A DNA stretch of 64,000 nt from Pseudomonadota bacterium (lineage in GTDB: Bacteria > Pseudomonadota > Alphaproteobacteria > Acetobacterales > Acetobacteraceae), in contig JAJZSY010000010.1 of assembly GCA_021849425.1 (NCBI GenBank), positions 1 to 64,000 of the forward strand, read 5' to 3'. Every line of letters starts with the position of its first letter. Position 1 is the stretch's first letter. Both the position numbers and the translations under genes were made by a program. Under the pieces are notes generated by a model, which saw only the letters and a program-made list of their open reading frames with translations, had not been told where the DNA came from and searched no databases. Below are positions 41,814 to 51,513 of the stretch, piece by piece.

Positions 41814-43214
41814 ATGAGCAGAATTCACTTGATCTCGCGGACGATGCTCGGCGGGCTGGGTATCGCCCTCATGGTTCAGGGAGCTGCAGATGCCGCAACG
41901 CCGGAGACCTCCGCGCGGATCCGTGAACTGAACGCAAGACTGGACCACCAGGCAGCTGTGTTGCAGCAACAGAAATCGAGCCTGGTCGCGCAGATGGACG
42001 CGATCCGCACGGAACTCGAATCGATCCGGCGTGAGCGTGCCGAACTCGCCGCGTTGAACGGCAGCGCCCCGCCGCCCACGCGCCGCCTGCCTCGCCGGCG
42101 TGTTGCGGAAGCCCCGGGCGCGCCCTCAGCGACGGCTGCCGAGCCGGCGCAAACCACGACGGCGCCGCGCGAGACGACGGCCCCGGCCGCCGAGGCCGCC
42201 GCCTCGACCCAGCGCGAACAGGCCGACGCCAACCGCAAGGCGCGGACCAACCTGGTGCTGCAAACAAACTCGTCCCTCGCCCAGTCCGGCGGGGTGCTGA
42301 CGCCGAAGGGGACGCTCGTGATCGAGCCGTCGCTGCAATATTCCTATTACGATACCAATCAGGTGAACGTCAGCGGATTCACCATCGTCCCCGGCATCAC
42401 CTTCGGCAATATCAACATCAACAAGGTATATGAAAATCTGCTCACCGAGCAGCTCACCCTGCGCTATGGCCTGACCGGGCGGTCGGACGTCTATGTGCGC
42501 ATCCCTTTCGAGACCGGTTACAACACCACGATCACCTCACCGATCCTGGTCGGCCAGAGCGTGGGGCCGCTGACCGTCTCGGCGCACGCCTTCAACCTTG
42601 GCGATATCCAGTTCGGCGGCAGCTACCAGCTCAACCGCGGCTCGGAATCGGTGCCGACCTTCGTCGCCAACCTCAACTTCAAGACGATGACCGGAACAAG
42701 CCCGTTCAGCGTGCCGATCTTCACGACCAACTCGCCTCAGGGAATCTACCTTCAAGGGGTGGACAAGCGACTGCCGACCGGCACCGGCTTCTACCAGCTC
42801 CAGCCGAGCCTGACGATGCTGTATCCGACGAGTCCGGTCATCCTGTTTGCCAACCTGAAATACGTCTATAATTTCGGCCGTACCGTCAGCATCCAGAACC
42901 CCGGCGGCGGCGCGCCGGTGAAGGCGAAGCTGCAACCGGGCAATGGCATCGGCCTGTCCTTCGGCATGGGCTTCTCGCTCAACAACCGCGCCTCGTTCAG
43001 CGTCGGCTACGAGGAGGACCAGTATTTCGACGAGCAGCAGAACGGCCAGAGCATCAAGGGCACGGCGTATGACGCGGGCGCCTTCGATTTCGGGCTCGGC
43101 TACCAGATCACCCATAATGCCAGCCTCAATGTCGGGGTCAGCATCGGCGTCGGTCCCAACTCGCCTGCCGCACAGATCGTCGTCCGCCTGCCGATCAGCC
43201 TGAATATTCTCTGA
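41814..43214 (+). CDS. Outer-membrane beta-barrel protein with N-terminal coiled coil
   Basis: A 466-residue protein with a signal peptide (residues 1-28, ending AADA/AT), a coiled coil (about 30-75: RIRELNARLDHQAAVLQQQKSSLVAQMDAIRTELESIRRERAELAAL), a low-complexity Pro/Ala/Thr linker (about 80-140), and a long C-terminal segment of alternating hydrophobic strands ending in NIL, which resembles a 'transporter'-type outer-membrane barrel seen in phenol-degradation and similar clusters. GGAGAGG precedes the ATG at 41814. Its gene is followed by a weak GC hairpin (43223-43240). The function is not known; anchoring to peptidoglycan by the coiled coil is a guess. Confidence 0.7.
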   Translation: MSRIHLISRTMLGGLGIALMVQGAADAATPETSARIRELNARLDHQAAVLQQQKSSLVAQMDAIRTELESIRRERAELAALNGSAPPPTRRLPRRRVAEAPGAPSATAAEPAQTTTAPRETTAPAAEAAASTQREQADANRKARTNLVLQTNSSLAQSGGVLTPKGTLVIEPSLQYSYYDTNQVNVSGFTIVPGITFGNININKVYENLLTEQLTLRYGLTGRSDVYVRIPFETGYNTTITSPILVGQSVGPLTVSAHAFNLGDIQFGGSYQLNRGSESVPTFVANLNFKTMTGTSPFSVPIFTTNSPQGIYLQGVDKRLPTGTGFYQLQPSLTMLYPTSPVILFANLKYVYNFGRTVSIQNPGGGAPVKAKLQPGNGIGLSFGMGFSLNNRASFSVGYEEDQYFDEQQNGQSIKGTAYDAGAFDFGLGYQITHNASLNVGVSIGVGPNSPAAQIVVRLPISLNIL

Positions 43215-43349
43215 GCGCCACCCCCCGAAACACGCCGGGGAATTTAAGGTCCGGGCGGAGTGAACGGCTCGCTTGACCGTGAGCGGCGAATGGTGTTTGC
43301 TCCGCTGGTCTGCTGGCTGGTCCAGTGGACAAGCGGGAGGATAAACGAC

Positions 43350-44123
43350 GTGCCGCAAGGCGCCTTTTCCGTGATCGGGCATCTGCCGGATCTGCGCGAC
43401 TCCGTCATGCGGCGGACGACGCGCGAGCTGGTTGCCGAAAAGATCGCCGGGCTGATCGCCGCCGGGATCGTCCGGATCGGGGATGCGCTGCCAAGCGAGC
43501 GAGATCTTGCCACTTCGTTTCAGGTCAGCCGCGAAACCGTTCGCGGCGGCATCCAGATCCTCGCGGCGCGGGGCGTGATCGAGGTATCGCAAGGCGCACG
43601 GACGCGGGTCATCAGCACCGACCTCGGCCCCATGGCGCCCGGCGTGACCGAGACCCGGCGGATCAATGAATACGATATCGAGACCGTTCACGCGGCACGC
43701 ATGCTGGTCGAGCGCGAAGTGGTCGCCGCCGCGGCGCGGGAAATCAGGCAGGACGATCTCAACTTCTTGCGCCGCTGCCTCGAGACGCAGAAATCGGCGC
43801 AGACCGACCCGGTGCGGTTCCTGATTTCCGACCGCGAATTCCACCTCGCGATCTATCGCGCCTGCGGCAATCCCGCGCTCGCCGATTTCGTCAGCGACCT
43901 CTACGCCCACATGATGGAGATCCGCCGCCGCGCGGTAGCGCAGGACCAGGCCGTGGCGCGGAGCGTCGCCGATCACGAGGCGATCCTTGATGGGCTGGCG
44001 CGGCATGACGAGGCGGCGGTGGTCGCCGCCTTCGACGTGCATCTCGACCGGATCTACCAGACCACCCGCCACGTGATCGAGGGCGGCAGGCCGCCATCCG
44101 GCGCAGCAGGCCGGAACGACTGA
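43350..44123 (+). CDS. GntR/FadR-type regulator
   Basis: A 257-residue regulator. The N-terminal winged helix (LVAEKIAGLIAAGIVRIGDALPSERDLATSFQVSRETVRGGIQILAARGVIEVSQGARTRV) is typical GntR; the C-terminal helical bundle is the FCD type, with the DREFHLAIYRACGNP segment bearing the likely metal and ligand site. The start is a GTG at 43350, chosen for the excellent GGGAGG 9 nt upstream; upstream in-frame codons carry no family sequence. The binding-protein gene of an ABC importer begins 31 nt after its stop, so it probably controls the transporter in response to an acidic or sugar ligand. Confidence 0.88.
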   Translation: MPQGAFSVIGHLPDLRDSVMRRTTRELVAEKIAGLIAAGIVRIGDALPSERDLATSFQVSRETVRGGIQILAARGVIEVSQGARTRVISTDLGPMAPGVTETRRINEYDIETVHAARMLVEREVVAAAAREIRQDDLNFLRRCLETQKSAQTDPVRFLISDREFHLAIYRACGNPALADFVSDLYAHMMEIRRRAVAQDQAVARSVADHEAILDGLARHDEAAVVAAFDVHLDRIYQTTRHVIEGGRPPSGAAGRND

Positions 44124-44154
44124 ACCTACAGTCTCAAACAAACAGGAGGAAACC

Positions 44155-45159
44155 ATGACTGACGACATCATCATCCGCGCCAAACCTCGCCTGATCACGA
44201 GGCGAACCCTAGGCAAGCTCGCCGCGCCGACAGTCTTCGCCGCGGCGATGGCGCCGGGCCTCGCCTTCGCCAAGGGCAAGCGCCTCGCCTACATCACCCC
44301 GGGGCTAGACCTGCCCTACTGGCGCACCCTGTCCAACGGCATCGCCGACGAGGCGAAGAAACACGGCGCCAGCTCGGTCACCTATGACAGCCACAACTCG
44401 GCGCAGACCCAGCTGACCAACGCGCAGGACGCGATCGCCAAGAATGTCGACGGCATCATCCTCTCGCCGACCGACACCTCGACCGCGCCCTCCGTTCTCG
44501 CCGCCGCCGCCCGCGCGCGCATCCCCGTCGTCATCGCCGATATCGGCACCTCGGGCGGCGAGTATCTCTCCTTCGTCATTTCCGACAACCGCAAGGGCGC
44601 CTATGGCATCGGCAAGGTGCTGGCCGCCGAACTCAAGGCGAGCGGACGCAAGCACAACACCGTCGGCCTGGTGACGATCTCGCTCGCCCGCCAGAATGGC
44701 AAGGATCGCACCGCCGGCTTCATGCAGGCGATGGACGAAGCCGGGATCAAGCGCGTCGCCCTCTCGCAGATGCAGACCTACACGGCCGATGAAACCTTCA
44801 AGTTCGTGCAGGACATGCTGACCGCGCACCCCGAGATGGACGGGCTCTTCGTCGAGACCGACGAGCCGACCATCGGCGCGCTGCGCGCGATCCGCGCCGC
44901 CCACCGGCAGAAGACGATGAAGGTCGCCGCGTTCGACGGCATCCCCGAATTCATCAAGATGATCGAGGACGGCACCATCGTCGGCTCCGGCATGCAGCAG
45001 CCCTACCTGTTCGGCACCGAATCGGCGAATGCGCTGTTCCAGCATTTCGCAGGCACAACCCCGCCGAAGCGGATCGAGATCCCGATCATCGTGGTGGACA
45101 AATCGAATGTCGCCAAGGAAGCGCCAATCGTCCGCAAGACGACGTTCGGCCTGAGCTGA
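44155..45159 (+). CDS. Sugar-type ABC transporter periplasmic binding protein, Tat-like signal
   Basis: A 334-residue type-1 binding protein of the ribose group. The N-terminus RLITRRTLGKLAAPTVFAAAMAPGLAFA has a twin-arginine motif (TRRTLGK) followed by a mildly hydrophobic stretch, so export by Tat is possible. The mature part shows RLAYITPGLDLPYWRTLSNGIADEAKKHG, DAIAKNVDGIILSPTDTSTAPSVLAAAARARIPVV and AAFDGIPEFIKMIEDGTIVGSGMQQPYLFG. An AGGAGG precedes the ATG. It is the first transport gene of an operon with ATPase and permease. Confidence 0.88.
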   Translation: MTDDIIIRAKPRLITRRTLGKLAAPTVFAAAMAPGLAFAKGKRLAYITPGLDLPYWRTLSNGIADEAKKHGASSVTYDSHNSAQTQLTNAQDAIAKNVDGIILSPTDTSTAPSVLAAAARARIPVVIADIGTSGGEYLSFVISDNRKGAYGIGKVLAAELKASGRKHNTVGLVTISLARQNGKDRTAGFMQAMDEAGIKRVALSQMQTYTADETFKFVQDMLTAHPEMDGLFVETDEPTIGALRAIRAAHRQKTMKVAAFDGIPEFIKMIEDGTIVGSGMQQPYLFGTESANALFQHFAGTTPPKRIEIPIIVVDKSNVAKEAPIVRKTTFGLS

Positions 45160-45169
45160 GCCGATCGCC

Positions 45170-47071
45170 GTGGCCCTGCTCGAACTGCACGACATCTGGA
45201 AGCGTTTCGGGGTCACCCAGGCGCTTTCCGGTGCCGCGTTCGATCTCCGCGCGGGGGAAATCCACGCTCTTGTCGGCGCCAATGGCGCCGGCAAGTCGAC
45301 CCTTTCGCGGATCATCTCGGGCCATATCAGGCCCGATTCCGGAGAAATCCTGCTGAACGGGGCCCGGTTGCGGCATGCCGGCGCGCGCGACGCCATCCGC
45401 GCCGGTATCACCATGGTGACACAGGAAACCTCGCTCGCGCCCGATCTTTCGGTGCTCGAAAATATCATGCTGCCGCGGATCGCGATGCCTGGCCGGCTCG
45501 ACTGGCGCGCCCTCCGGGCGCAGGCGCGGGCGCTGATCGGCGAGATCGGCCAGAGCGACGTGCTGCGGCCCGACATGAAGGTGAGCGAGCTGAGCATCGG
45601 CCAGCGCCAGCTGGTCGAGATTCTCAAGGCGCTGGCGCTGGACAGCCGGATCATCATTTTCGACGAGCCGACCGCGGCACTGTCGCCGCACGAGGCGGAG
45701 CAGCTGTTCGGATTGATGCGCAGCCTTGCCACGAGGGGGCACGGGCTGATTTTCGTGTCGCACCGGCTGGAGGAGATTTTCGCCGTCACCGACCGGGTGA
45801 CGGTGCTGCGCGAGGGACGGATCGTCGCCAGCGGGCTCGCGACCGAGACCATGCAGCAGGGCGAGCTAGTGCGCCTGATGGTGGGACGCGAGTTGCAGGA
45901 CATCTACGACCGCGGCGGCCGCAGCCGACGGCGCACGGACGGCGCGGTGGTCTTGCGGGTCAGTCACCTGAGCTGCCCGCCGATGGTGCGGGATGTGTCC
46001 TTCGAGGTACGCGCCGGCGAGGTGCTCGGCCTTGCCGGGCTGGTCGGCGCCGGACGATCGGAAACGATCGAGACGATTTTCGGCCTGCGCCAGCCGGTCT
46101 CGGGCACGATCGAACTGGATGGCAAACCATTCCGGGCGCGCTCGCCGCGGGATGCGATAAGGGCAGGCATCGGCCTTGTACCGGAAGACCGGCGGGGCCA
46201 GGCGATCGTGCCGGATTTCTCGGTGCGCGAGAACCTGCTGCTCGCGCATCTGGGCGCGCGCTCGGCGATGACGCTGGGCTATGGCACGCGCGGCGCCGCG
46301 GTGCGCGCGCTGCTCGAACGGCTGGACCTGCCGGAGCGGCGCCTGCTCGACGCCAACATGCTCAATTTCAGCGGCGGCATGCAGCAGAAGGTGATCCTGG
46401 CGCGCGGTCTCGTGCTCGCGCCACGGCTGCTGCTGCTCGACGAGCCGACCCGCGGCGTCGATATCGGCACCCGCAGCAGCATCTACGCGATGCTGCGCCG
46501 GATCGCCGATGAGGGTGTTGCCTGCGTCGTGGTGTCGTCGGATTTCGAGGAAGTGATCGGCGTGTCCGACCGCATCGCCGTGCTCAGCGACGGCGTCAGC
46601 GTCGCGGAACTGCCCGCGGAGCTGATCGACATCGAAAAGCTCGGCATGTTCGCCGCACCGCGCAGTTCGGCGGAAAAGACCCATACCATGCTCGGGCAGC
46701 TGGTGGCGCGGTATGGCGGCACGGCCTACTGGATGGCCGCCGAGGGAGGGCGGCTGTTCTGCTTCGACAGGGTGGGCGACGATCCGTCGGCCGATCCCGG
46801 CTTCGTCACCGGCGGCTTCCCCGAAATCGCGGCGACTTCGATCGCCCATGCGGTGGGGGCGCCGCGCGGCGCGCTGCACCGGGCGCCTGATGGTTCGCGC
46901 CCGACCCTGCTGGTGCCGATTTCCGGCAAGCGCGGCCACAGCCTCGGGATTGTCGGGCTGACCTTCGGGCGAGAGCCGGCGGATTTCGACGCCCCCGCGG
47001 TGACCCAACAGATTCTCGCAGCGCTCGGCGAGCGGCGGGATGCTCAAAACGAGACCAGGATCGAGGCATGA
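45170..47071 (+). CDS. RbsA-like ABC ATPase with a C-terminal GAF-like extension
   Basis: A 633-residue ATPase, longer than the usual RbsA (about 500). The first half has Walker A GANGAGKST, signature LSIGQRQLVEILKAL and DEPTAALS; the second half has a degenerate Walker A GLVGAGRSE, FSGGMQQKVILARGL and DEPTRGVDIGTR, as in RbsA. From residue about 500 comes an extra domain of about 130 residues (LGQLVARYGGTAYWMAAEGGRLFCFDRVGD... LLVPISGKRGHSLGIVGLTFG), which has the look of a GAF-type sensor fold. A GTG start at 45170 is used, 10 nt after the binding-protein gene. The permease gene overlaps by 4 nt. Confidence 0.85.
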   Translation: MALLELHDIWKRFGVTQALSGAAFDLRAGEIHALVGANGAGKSTLSRIISGHIRPDSGEILLNGARLRHAGARDAIRAGITMVTQETSLAPDLSVLENIMLPRIAMPGRLDWRALRAQARALIGEIGQSDVLRPDMKVSELSIGQRQLVEILKALALDSRIIIFDEPTAALSPHEAEQLFGLMRSLATRGHGLIFVSHRLEEIFAVTDRVTVLREGRIVASGLATETMQQGELVRLMVGRELQDIYDRGGRSRRRTDGAVVLRVSHLSCPPMVRDVSFEVRAGEVLGLAGLVGAGRSETIETIFGLRQPVSGTIELDGKPFRARSPRDAIRAGIGLVPEDRRGQAIVPDFSVRENLLLAHLGARSAMTLGYGTRGAAVRALLERLDLPERRLLDANMLNFSGGMQQKVILARGLVLAPRLLLLDEPTRGVDIGTRSSIYAMLRRIADEGVACVVVSSDFEEVIGVSDRIAVLSDGVSVAELPAELIDIEKLGMFAAPRSSAEKTHTMLGQLVARYGGTAYWMAAEGGRLFCFDRVGDDPSADPGFVTGGFPEIAATSIAHAVGAPRGALHRAPDGSRPTLLVPISGKRGHSLGIVGLTFGREPADFDAPAVTQQILAALGERRDAQNETRIEA

Positions 47072-48075
47072 CCCCCATGAACGGACCCGCCACTTCCCTC
47101 ACTGGGCAGACCGGCGCCGCACCGCGCCGCACGCTGCTCACCCTGCTTGCGACCCAGATCGAACTGCGCATGTCGCTCGTTGTCGTCGCGGTGATGGCCG
47201 TGCTGTCGCTGATCTCGCCGTATTTCCTCACCTTCAACAACATGCTGAACCTGCTGAGCCAGTCGGTCGTGGTCGGGCTGCTGGCACTCGGGCAGACGCT
47301 GGTGATCCTGATCGGCGGCATCGATCTGTCGGTGGGCTCCCTGGTGGGGGTGACGGGGATCGTGCTCGGCCTCTCGCTGCACCATGTCCCGATGCCGGTG
47401 GCGTTCCTGTTCTGCCTTGCGGCGGGCGCCGCGGCCGGGCTGGTCAACGGCCTGATCATCACCTACGGGCGGGTGGCCGCCTTTGTCGTCACGCTCGGAA
47501 TGATGTCGGTCGGGCGCAGCCTTGCCTATGTGCTGAGCGGGGCGAATTCAATCAGCGGACTACCGGCTGGCCTCGGCGCGCTTTCGGCGGACTCGCTGTT
47601 CGATATTCCGGTGGACTTTCTCGTGCTGATCGCGTGCTATGCGCTGTGCTGGTGGTTCCTGAACCATACCAAGGGCGGGCGGACGCTATATGCGCTCGGC
47701 TCGAACGCCGAGGCGGCGCGGGTCGCGGGCCTGCGGATCGGGACGTGGAGCGTGCTCGCCTATGTGATTTCGGGGCTGATGAGCGGGGTGGCCGCGATAT
47801 TCATGGCATCGCGAATCCTGTCCATCGACCCGATCGGCGGCCAGGGACTGGAACTCGACGCGATCGCGGCGGTGGTGATCGGCGGCGCCAGCCTGTTCGG
47901 CGGGCGCGGCTCGATCGTCGGCACCCTGTTCGGCGTGTTCGTTATGCTGTTCATCCGCAACGGGCTGAACCTGCTCAACGTGTCACCCTACTGGCAGGGC
48001 ACGGCGATCGGATCCGTGATCATCATCGCGGTTCTGGCCGAGCGGCTCCTGAGCGGCGCCCGCCGCCGCGGCTGA
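47068..48075 (+). CDS. RbsC-like ABC permease
   Basis: A 335-residue membrane protein with about ten helices. The hallmarks are LVILIGGIDLSVGSLVGVTGIVLGLSL (the GGIDLSVGS motif), GLVNGLIITYGRVAAFVVTLGMMSVGRSLAYVLSG and AAVVIGGASLFGGRGSIVGTLFGVFVMLFIRNGLNLL. The start overlaps the ATPase stop by 4 nt (ATGA). It ends 5 nt before the convergent 48081-48557 gene. It completes a CUT2-type importer. Confidence 0.9.
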   Translation: MTPMNGPATSLTGQTGAAPRRTLLTLLATQIELRMSLVVVAVMAVLSLISPYFLTFNNMLNLLSQSVVVGLLALGQTLVILIGGIDLSVGSLVGVTGIVLGLSLHHVPMPVAFLFCLAAGAAAGLVNGLIITYGRVAAFVVTLGMMSVGRSLAYVLSGANSISGLPAGLGALSADSLFDIPVDFLVLIACYALCWWFLNHTKGGRTLYALGSNAEAARVAGLRIGTWSVLAYVISGLMSGVAAIFMASRILSIDPIGGQGLELDAIAAVVIGGASLFGGRGSIVGTLFGVFVMLFIRNGLNLLNVSPYWQGTAIGSVIIIAVLAERLLSGARRRG

Positions 48076-48080
48076 GCCGC

Positions 48081-48557
48081 TCAGAACCTGTAATGCAGGC
48101 CGGCTGAAATCAGGTTTTCCGACTCCATGCCGCCGGTGCGGTCTTCGGTAGCCGTGAAATAGGTGTCCTGCAAGCGGACGAACCAGGCGCTGGCGAGCGG
48201 CAGATCGACACCGAATCCGCCATCAAGCCCGTATTTGCCCCAGCCGGCCACCGCGCCGAATTTGGCGAAGACCGGGTAACCCGGGAGATAGACAAGGCCA
48301 TCGAGGCTGAATTCCGGCCCCGGCCGCACCGCCCGCTCTTCCTTGCCGGTCGTGATCAGGAACGCATCGATGCCGAACGTGGTCAGGCCAGGAACCGCAT
48401 GGCGATAGCCGAGCGAGACATAGGCGGAGCCGGGAATGAAATTATACCCCGCACCGATATCGACGTTCCGAGCCTGCGCGGCGGAGCCGAATGACACTGC
48501 CATCAGGATGCCGGCAATGCTTGCCCCGCGGCGGGCTTTCGATGCGATTGTTTTCAT
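48081..48557 (-). CDS. Small outer-membrane beta-barrel protein
   Basis: A 158-residue protein with a signal peptide ending AAQA/RNVDIG near residue 29, followed by alternating hydrophobic strands rich in aromatic and Gly residues (VDIGAGYNFIPGSAYVSLGYRHAVPGLTTFGIDAFLI, NLISAGLHYRF), and a C-terminal Phe as outer-membrane sorting signal. It resembles YfaZ/OmpA-barrel-size proteins, with 8 to 10 strands, without a firm family. It faces the permease gene convergently. Function unknown. Confidence 0.65.
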   Translation of the reverse strand: MKTIASKARRGASIAGILMAVSFGSAAQARNVDIGAGYNFIPGSAYVSLGYRHAVPGLTTFGIDAFLITTGKEERAVRPGPEFSLDGLVYLPGYPVFAKFGAVAGWGKYGLDGGFGVDLPLASAWFVRLQDTYFTATEDRTGGMESENLISAGLHYRF

Positions 48558-49130
48558 TATGAGTTTGGCACCTCCCGAGCCTGACCGCTATGCCACCGTA
48601 CACAGCCGCGATCCGCGGCCTGCGCCGTGCGAGCGGTTCGTTGAGCAGCGTAGCCTTCGCGACAGGCTCAATCAAGCGACCGGTGCCGCGTTCGGGAACA
48701 GCGTAGAAGGATCGGACGGTCGTCTTATCCGGAAAGACTACGCATTGTTATTTGCATGAACGAATACTGCCAATGAGTCGTTCTGCGAGGCACGCATTGC
48801 GATTAGGTAAATTTTTTGCTAACAAAATAGTCAATTGCTTTTTTGAGAAATTGTTTCGGAGGAAGTATTTTTTTGATGCATAATTCTCAAAATTATCAAT
48901 TTGATTTTTCGTTTGTACTTATGTGGTGCGCCGATGGCAAAACCCGCTAAACTCGTCATTAACAATTCTGATATAATGATTTTGTGGCGGCGGCAGGCCC
49001 GTCGATGTTTTGCAAGCCGGCAGATTTTACCGGATCATTTTCGAAGCCTTCCTGATTTGTCACCGTTCAAGAATGCCATGCATGTAATCGTCCGGGCCGA
49101 ACGCTTACCCAACGATGCGCCTGTACGGCG
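48558..49130. other. Non-coding gap of 573 bp
   Basis: Holds the upstream region of the small barrel gene, then an AT-rich stretch (about 48790-48930) with long T and A runs, and a candidate small ORF at 48876. A TTGAGC/GCTCAA inverted repeat flanks a 19-nt stretch at about 48640-48675. No tRNA, terminator or family-level gene is seen. It precedes the cyclic-di-GMP gene. Confidence 0.5.
48876..48950 (+). CDS. Candidate 24-residue small ORF
   Basis: Starts MHNSQNYQFD and ends TAA at 48948. It has an excellent GGAGGAAG Shine-Dalgarno at 48858-48865, 10 nt before the ATG, in an AT-rich region that could be a promoter. No family is recognised, and it may be chance. It precedes the GGDEF-EAL gene by 180 bp and could be a leader. 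Confidence 0.2.
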   Translation: MHNSQNYQFDFSFVLMWCADGKTR

Positions 49131-51513
49131 GTGCACAACGGCACCATGCTGAATGCGCATCCCCTATTGAGCCTGTTGAAGGCGCCGCTTATCGGGATTG
49201 GCACGGCAAGCGTCGTTTACGCGATAGCGGCGCGCGCCGGGGGCATGAAGCCACGCGCACGCATTGCCCTCGCCGGACTCGCCGGAACCGTGGCGGCGAT
49301 CGGGGGCTGGCGGGTATTCCTGGTCAGCCTGCACATCTATTTTCCGCATGTTCGCGACGCGATTCCCCTCGCGGCAAGGCTTGAATCGTTCAGCTTCATG
49401 ACGGGCGGCGCGTTTATCGCGCTATTCATCACGCTGTTTCTGACGCGTAACAGCCGGAACATGGCGCTTGCCAGTTCGACGATCGCCGCAGGTGCGTCCT
49501 GTATGGTGTTCGGTGTTCGCCGCCGTCAGCGGCATCGCCGAGCCTTTCACCCTGGCGTACGAGCTCAGCCGGGTCATCATCACGATGCTGGCCGGCGGCC
49601 TGCTCGCCGCGGCCGGAATCCGGTTGGCAAACCGGGAAGACGGCTTCCGCATCCTGAGCATTCCCGCGCTGGGATTTTCGCTCGTGGTGCCGATTTTCGG
49701 CGCACTTTCGGCCATCCTGCCATTTGCCGACTGGGTGACGGCAACGCGCCAGCAGAACGCCTTTGCGCTGCATCCCCTGCAACTTGTGTTTGTGTCCGAA
49801 CTCGTCGTGATGCTGGCCTTCGCACTGGCCGGCGCCGGCGTCGACAGGCAGAACGCGCTCAGGGTTGCCAGCGAAAACACCCGCCTGCGCGAACTGACCG
49901 ACAACATGTTCGAGGCTCTGCTGATCCATCGCAAGGGTGTGATCGTCGACATCAACCAGGTGTGCTCGCAACTGCTCGGCTGGCCGGCCGAAGTTCTGAT
50001 GGGCAGCCCGATCGACCGCTTTCTGCCAGGGCTCGCGACGGCCGACTGGTCCGACGCCGAGAGGCCGCATGCCGCGGAAACCATCATCATGACGGCGGGC
50101 GGCGAAACCATTCCGGTCGAAACACTATCGCGGATGATCAGCTTTGGGGGCAGCAAGGCGCAGGTCACGGCATTGCGCGACATCAGGAGCCGACGCGCAG
50201 CAGAAGAGAAAATCCGCTTTCTCGCGCATCATGACGCGCTGACAAAATTGCCGAACCGACTGATGCTGCAAGACGCACTGGCGCGGGAGATCGCGGCGAT
50301 CCGTGCAGGGGGGCTCGGGCTTGCGATCTTCTACATCGATCTCGATCGCTTCAAGTCAGTGAACGACACGCTCGGCCACCAGATCGGCGACAAGCTACTG
50401 CAGATGGCTGTGGCGCGCATTCTGTCCAATATCCGGGACATCGACCTGCTGTGCCGGATTGGCGGCGATGAATTCGTGCTGCTGCAGCCGCGTGTCGAGC
50501 ATCCCGACATCGCAGGGTCGCTTGCGGCGCGGCTCAATCATGCGATCAGCCAACCCTACGACATCGACGGGCATGCGGTGAATATCGGCGCCAGCATCGG
50601 AATCGCGCTGGGCCCCCAGGATGGAACGGAAGCCGAGATGCTGATCGGCAAGGCCGATGTCGCACTCTACCGCGCCAAGGCCGACGGCCGGAACCGGCAT
50701 TATTTCTTCAGGCCCGGCATGGATACCGTCCTGCGCCGGCGACGCGTGCTCGAACAGGAACTCTCGGCTGCGATCGAGCACGAGGATCTTACCATCTGTT
50801 ACCAGCCGGTGGTGACGGCTGATCACGAGTTGGTCAGGTTCGAGGCTTTGCTGCGCTGGACGTCACCGACATGTGGCAGCATCTCGCCTGACGAGTTCAT
50901 TCCGATTGCCGAGGAGACCGGGCTGATTGTCCGGCTCGGCGCCTGGGTGCTCGACGCCGCCTGCCGGCAGGCGACAAGCTGGGGCGGGCGATACTGGGTG
51001 GCGGTCAACGTGTCTCCACGGCAACTGACCGAAGAGGACTTTCCTCGCCTGACGGCGGAAACCATGGCGCGCGCCGGGCTGGCCGCGCATCTGCTCGAAC
51101 TCGAAGTCACCGAAGGCGTGGCGCTGCACGACAACGCCCAGGCGCTCAACGCCCTTGCCGCGTTGAAGCATCTCGGCCTGCGTATCTCCCTCGACGATTT
51201 CGGCACCGGGTATTCCGGTCTGTCCTCGCTGCATCACTACCCGTTCGACAAAGTCAAGATCGATCGATCCTTCATCGCCCGGATCGCCGATGGCGATCGT
51301 GCGCGAGCCATCGTGGCAGCAGTGCTGGCGATGAGCCGGCAACTCGGCCTGACCGTGACAGCCGAGGGAATTGAAACGGCAACCGAATTCACGGTGGTAC
51401 GCGACAGCGGCTGCGATCTCATGCAGGGCAATTTCCTGAGCCCGCCGATATGCGACAATGACCTTGATCTCTACATCGAAGCCCGGGAATGCCGCGATGC
51501 CGCACACTCGTGA
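49131..51513 (+). pseudogene. Seven-TM GGDEF-EAL cyclic-di-GMP enzyme, frameshifted by a 7-bp tandem duplication
   Basis: Two reading frames together encode a protein of about 791 residues: seven membrane helices of MHYT-like layout, a PAS-like domain (LTDNMFEALLIHRKGVIVDINQVCSQLLGWPAEVLMGSP), a GGDEF domain and an EAL domain. The first frame (from GTG 49131 or ATG 49146) runs to about 49518, the second continues to 51513. The break is at the tandem repeat GGTGTTC-GGTGTTC (49505-49518): removing one copy restores helix 4 as MVFAAVSGIAEPF. The catalytic motifs are intact: IGGDEF with an RDID inhibitory site 5 residues before it, RFEALLRW, and DDFGTGYSG. As written the enzyme is not made full-length; the second frame alone (from 49468) could still make a shortened version. 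Confidence 0.85.

Noticed and set aside
48640-48680. REP-like repeat (TTGAGC...GCTCAA with a GACAGGCTCAA segment)
   Set aside because: Only one copy is in the window, so repetitiveness cannot be shown.
48901-49152. 83-codon plus-strand frame
   Set aside because: No ribosome-binding site, no conserved pattern, and it overlaps the start of the cyclic-di-GMP gene.
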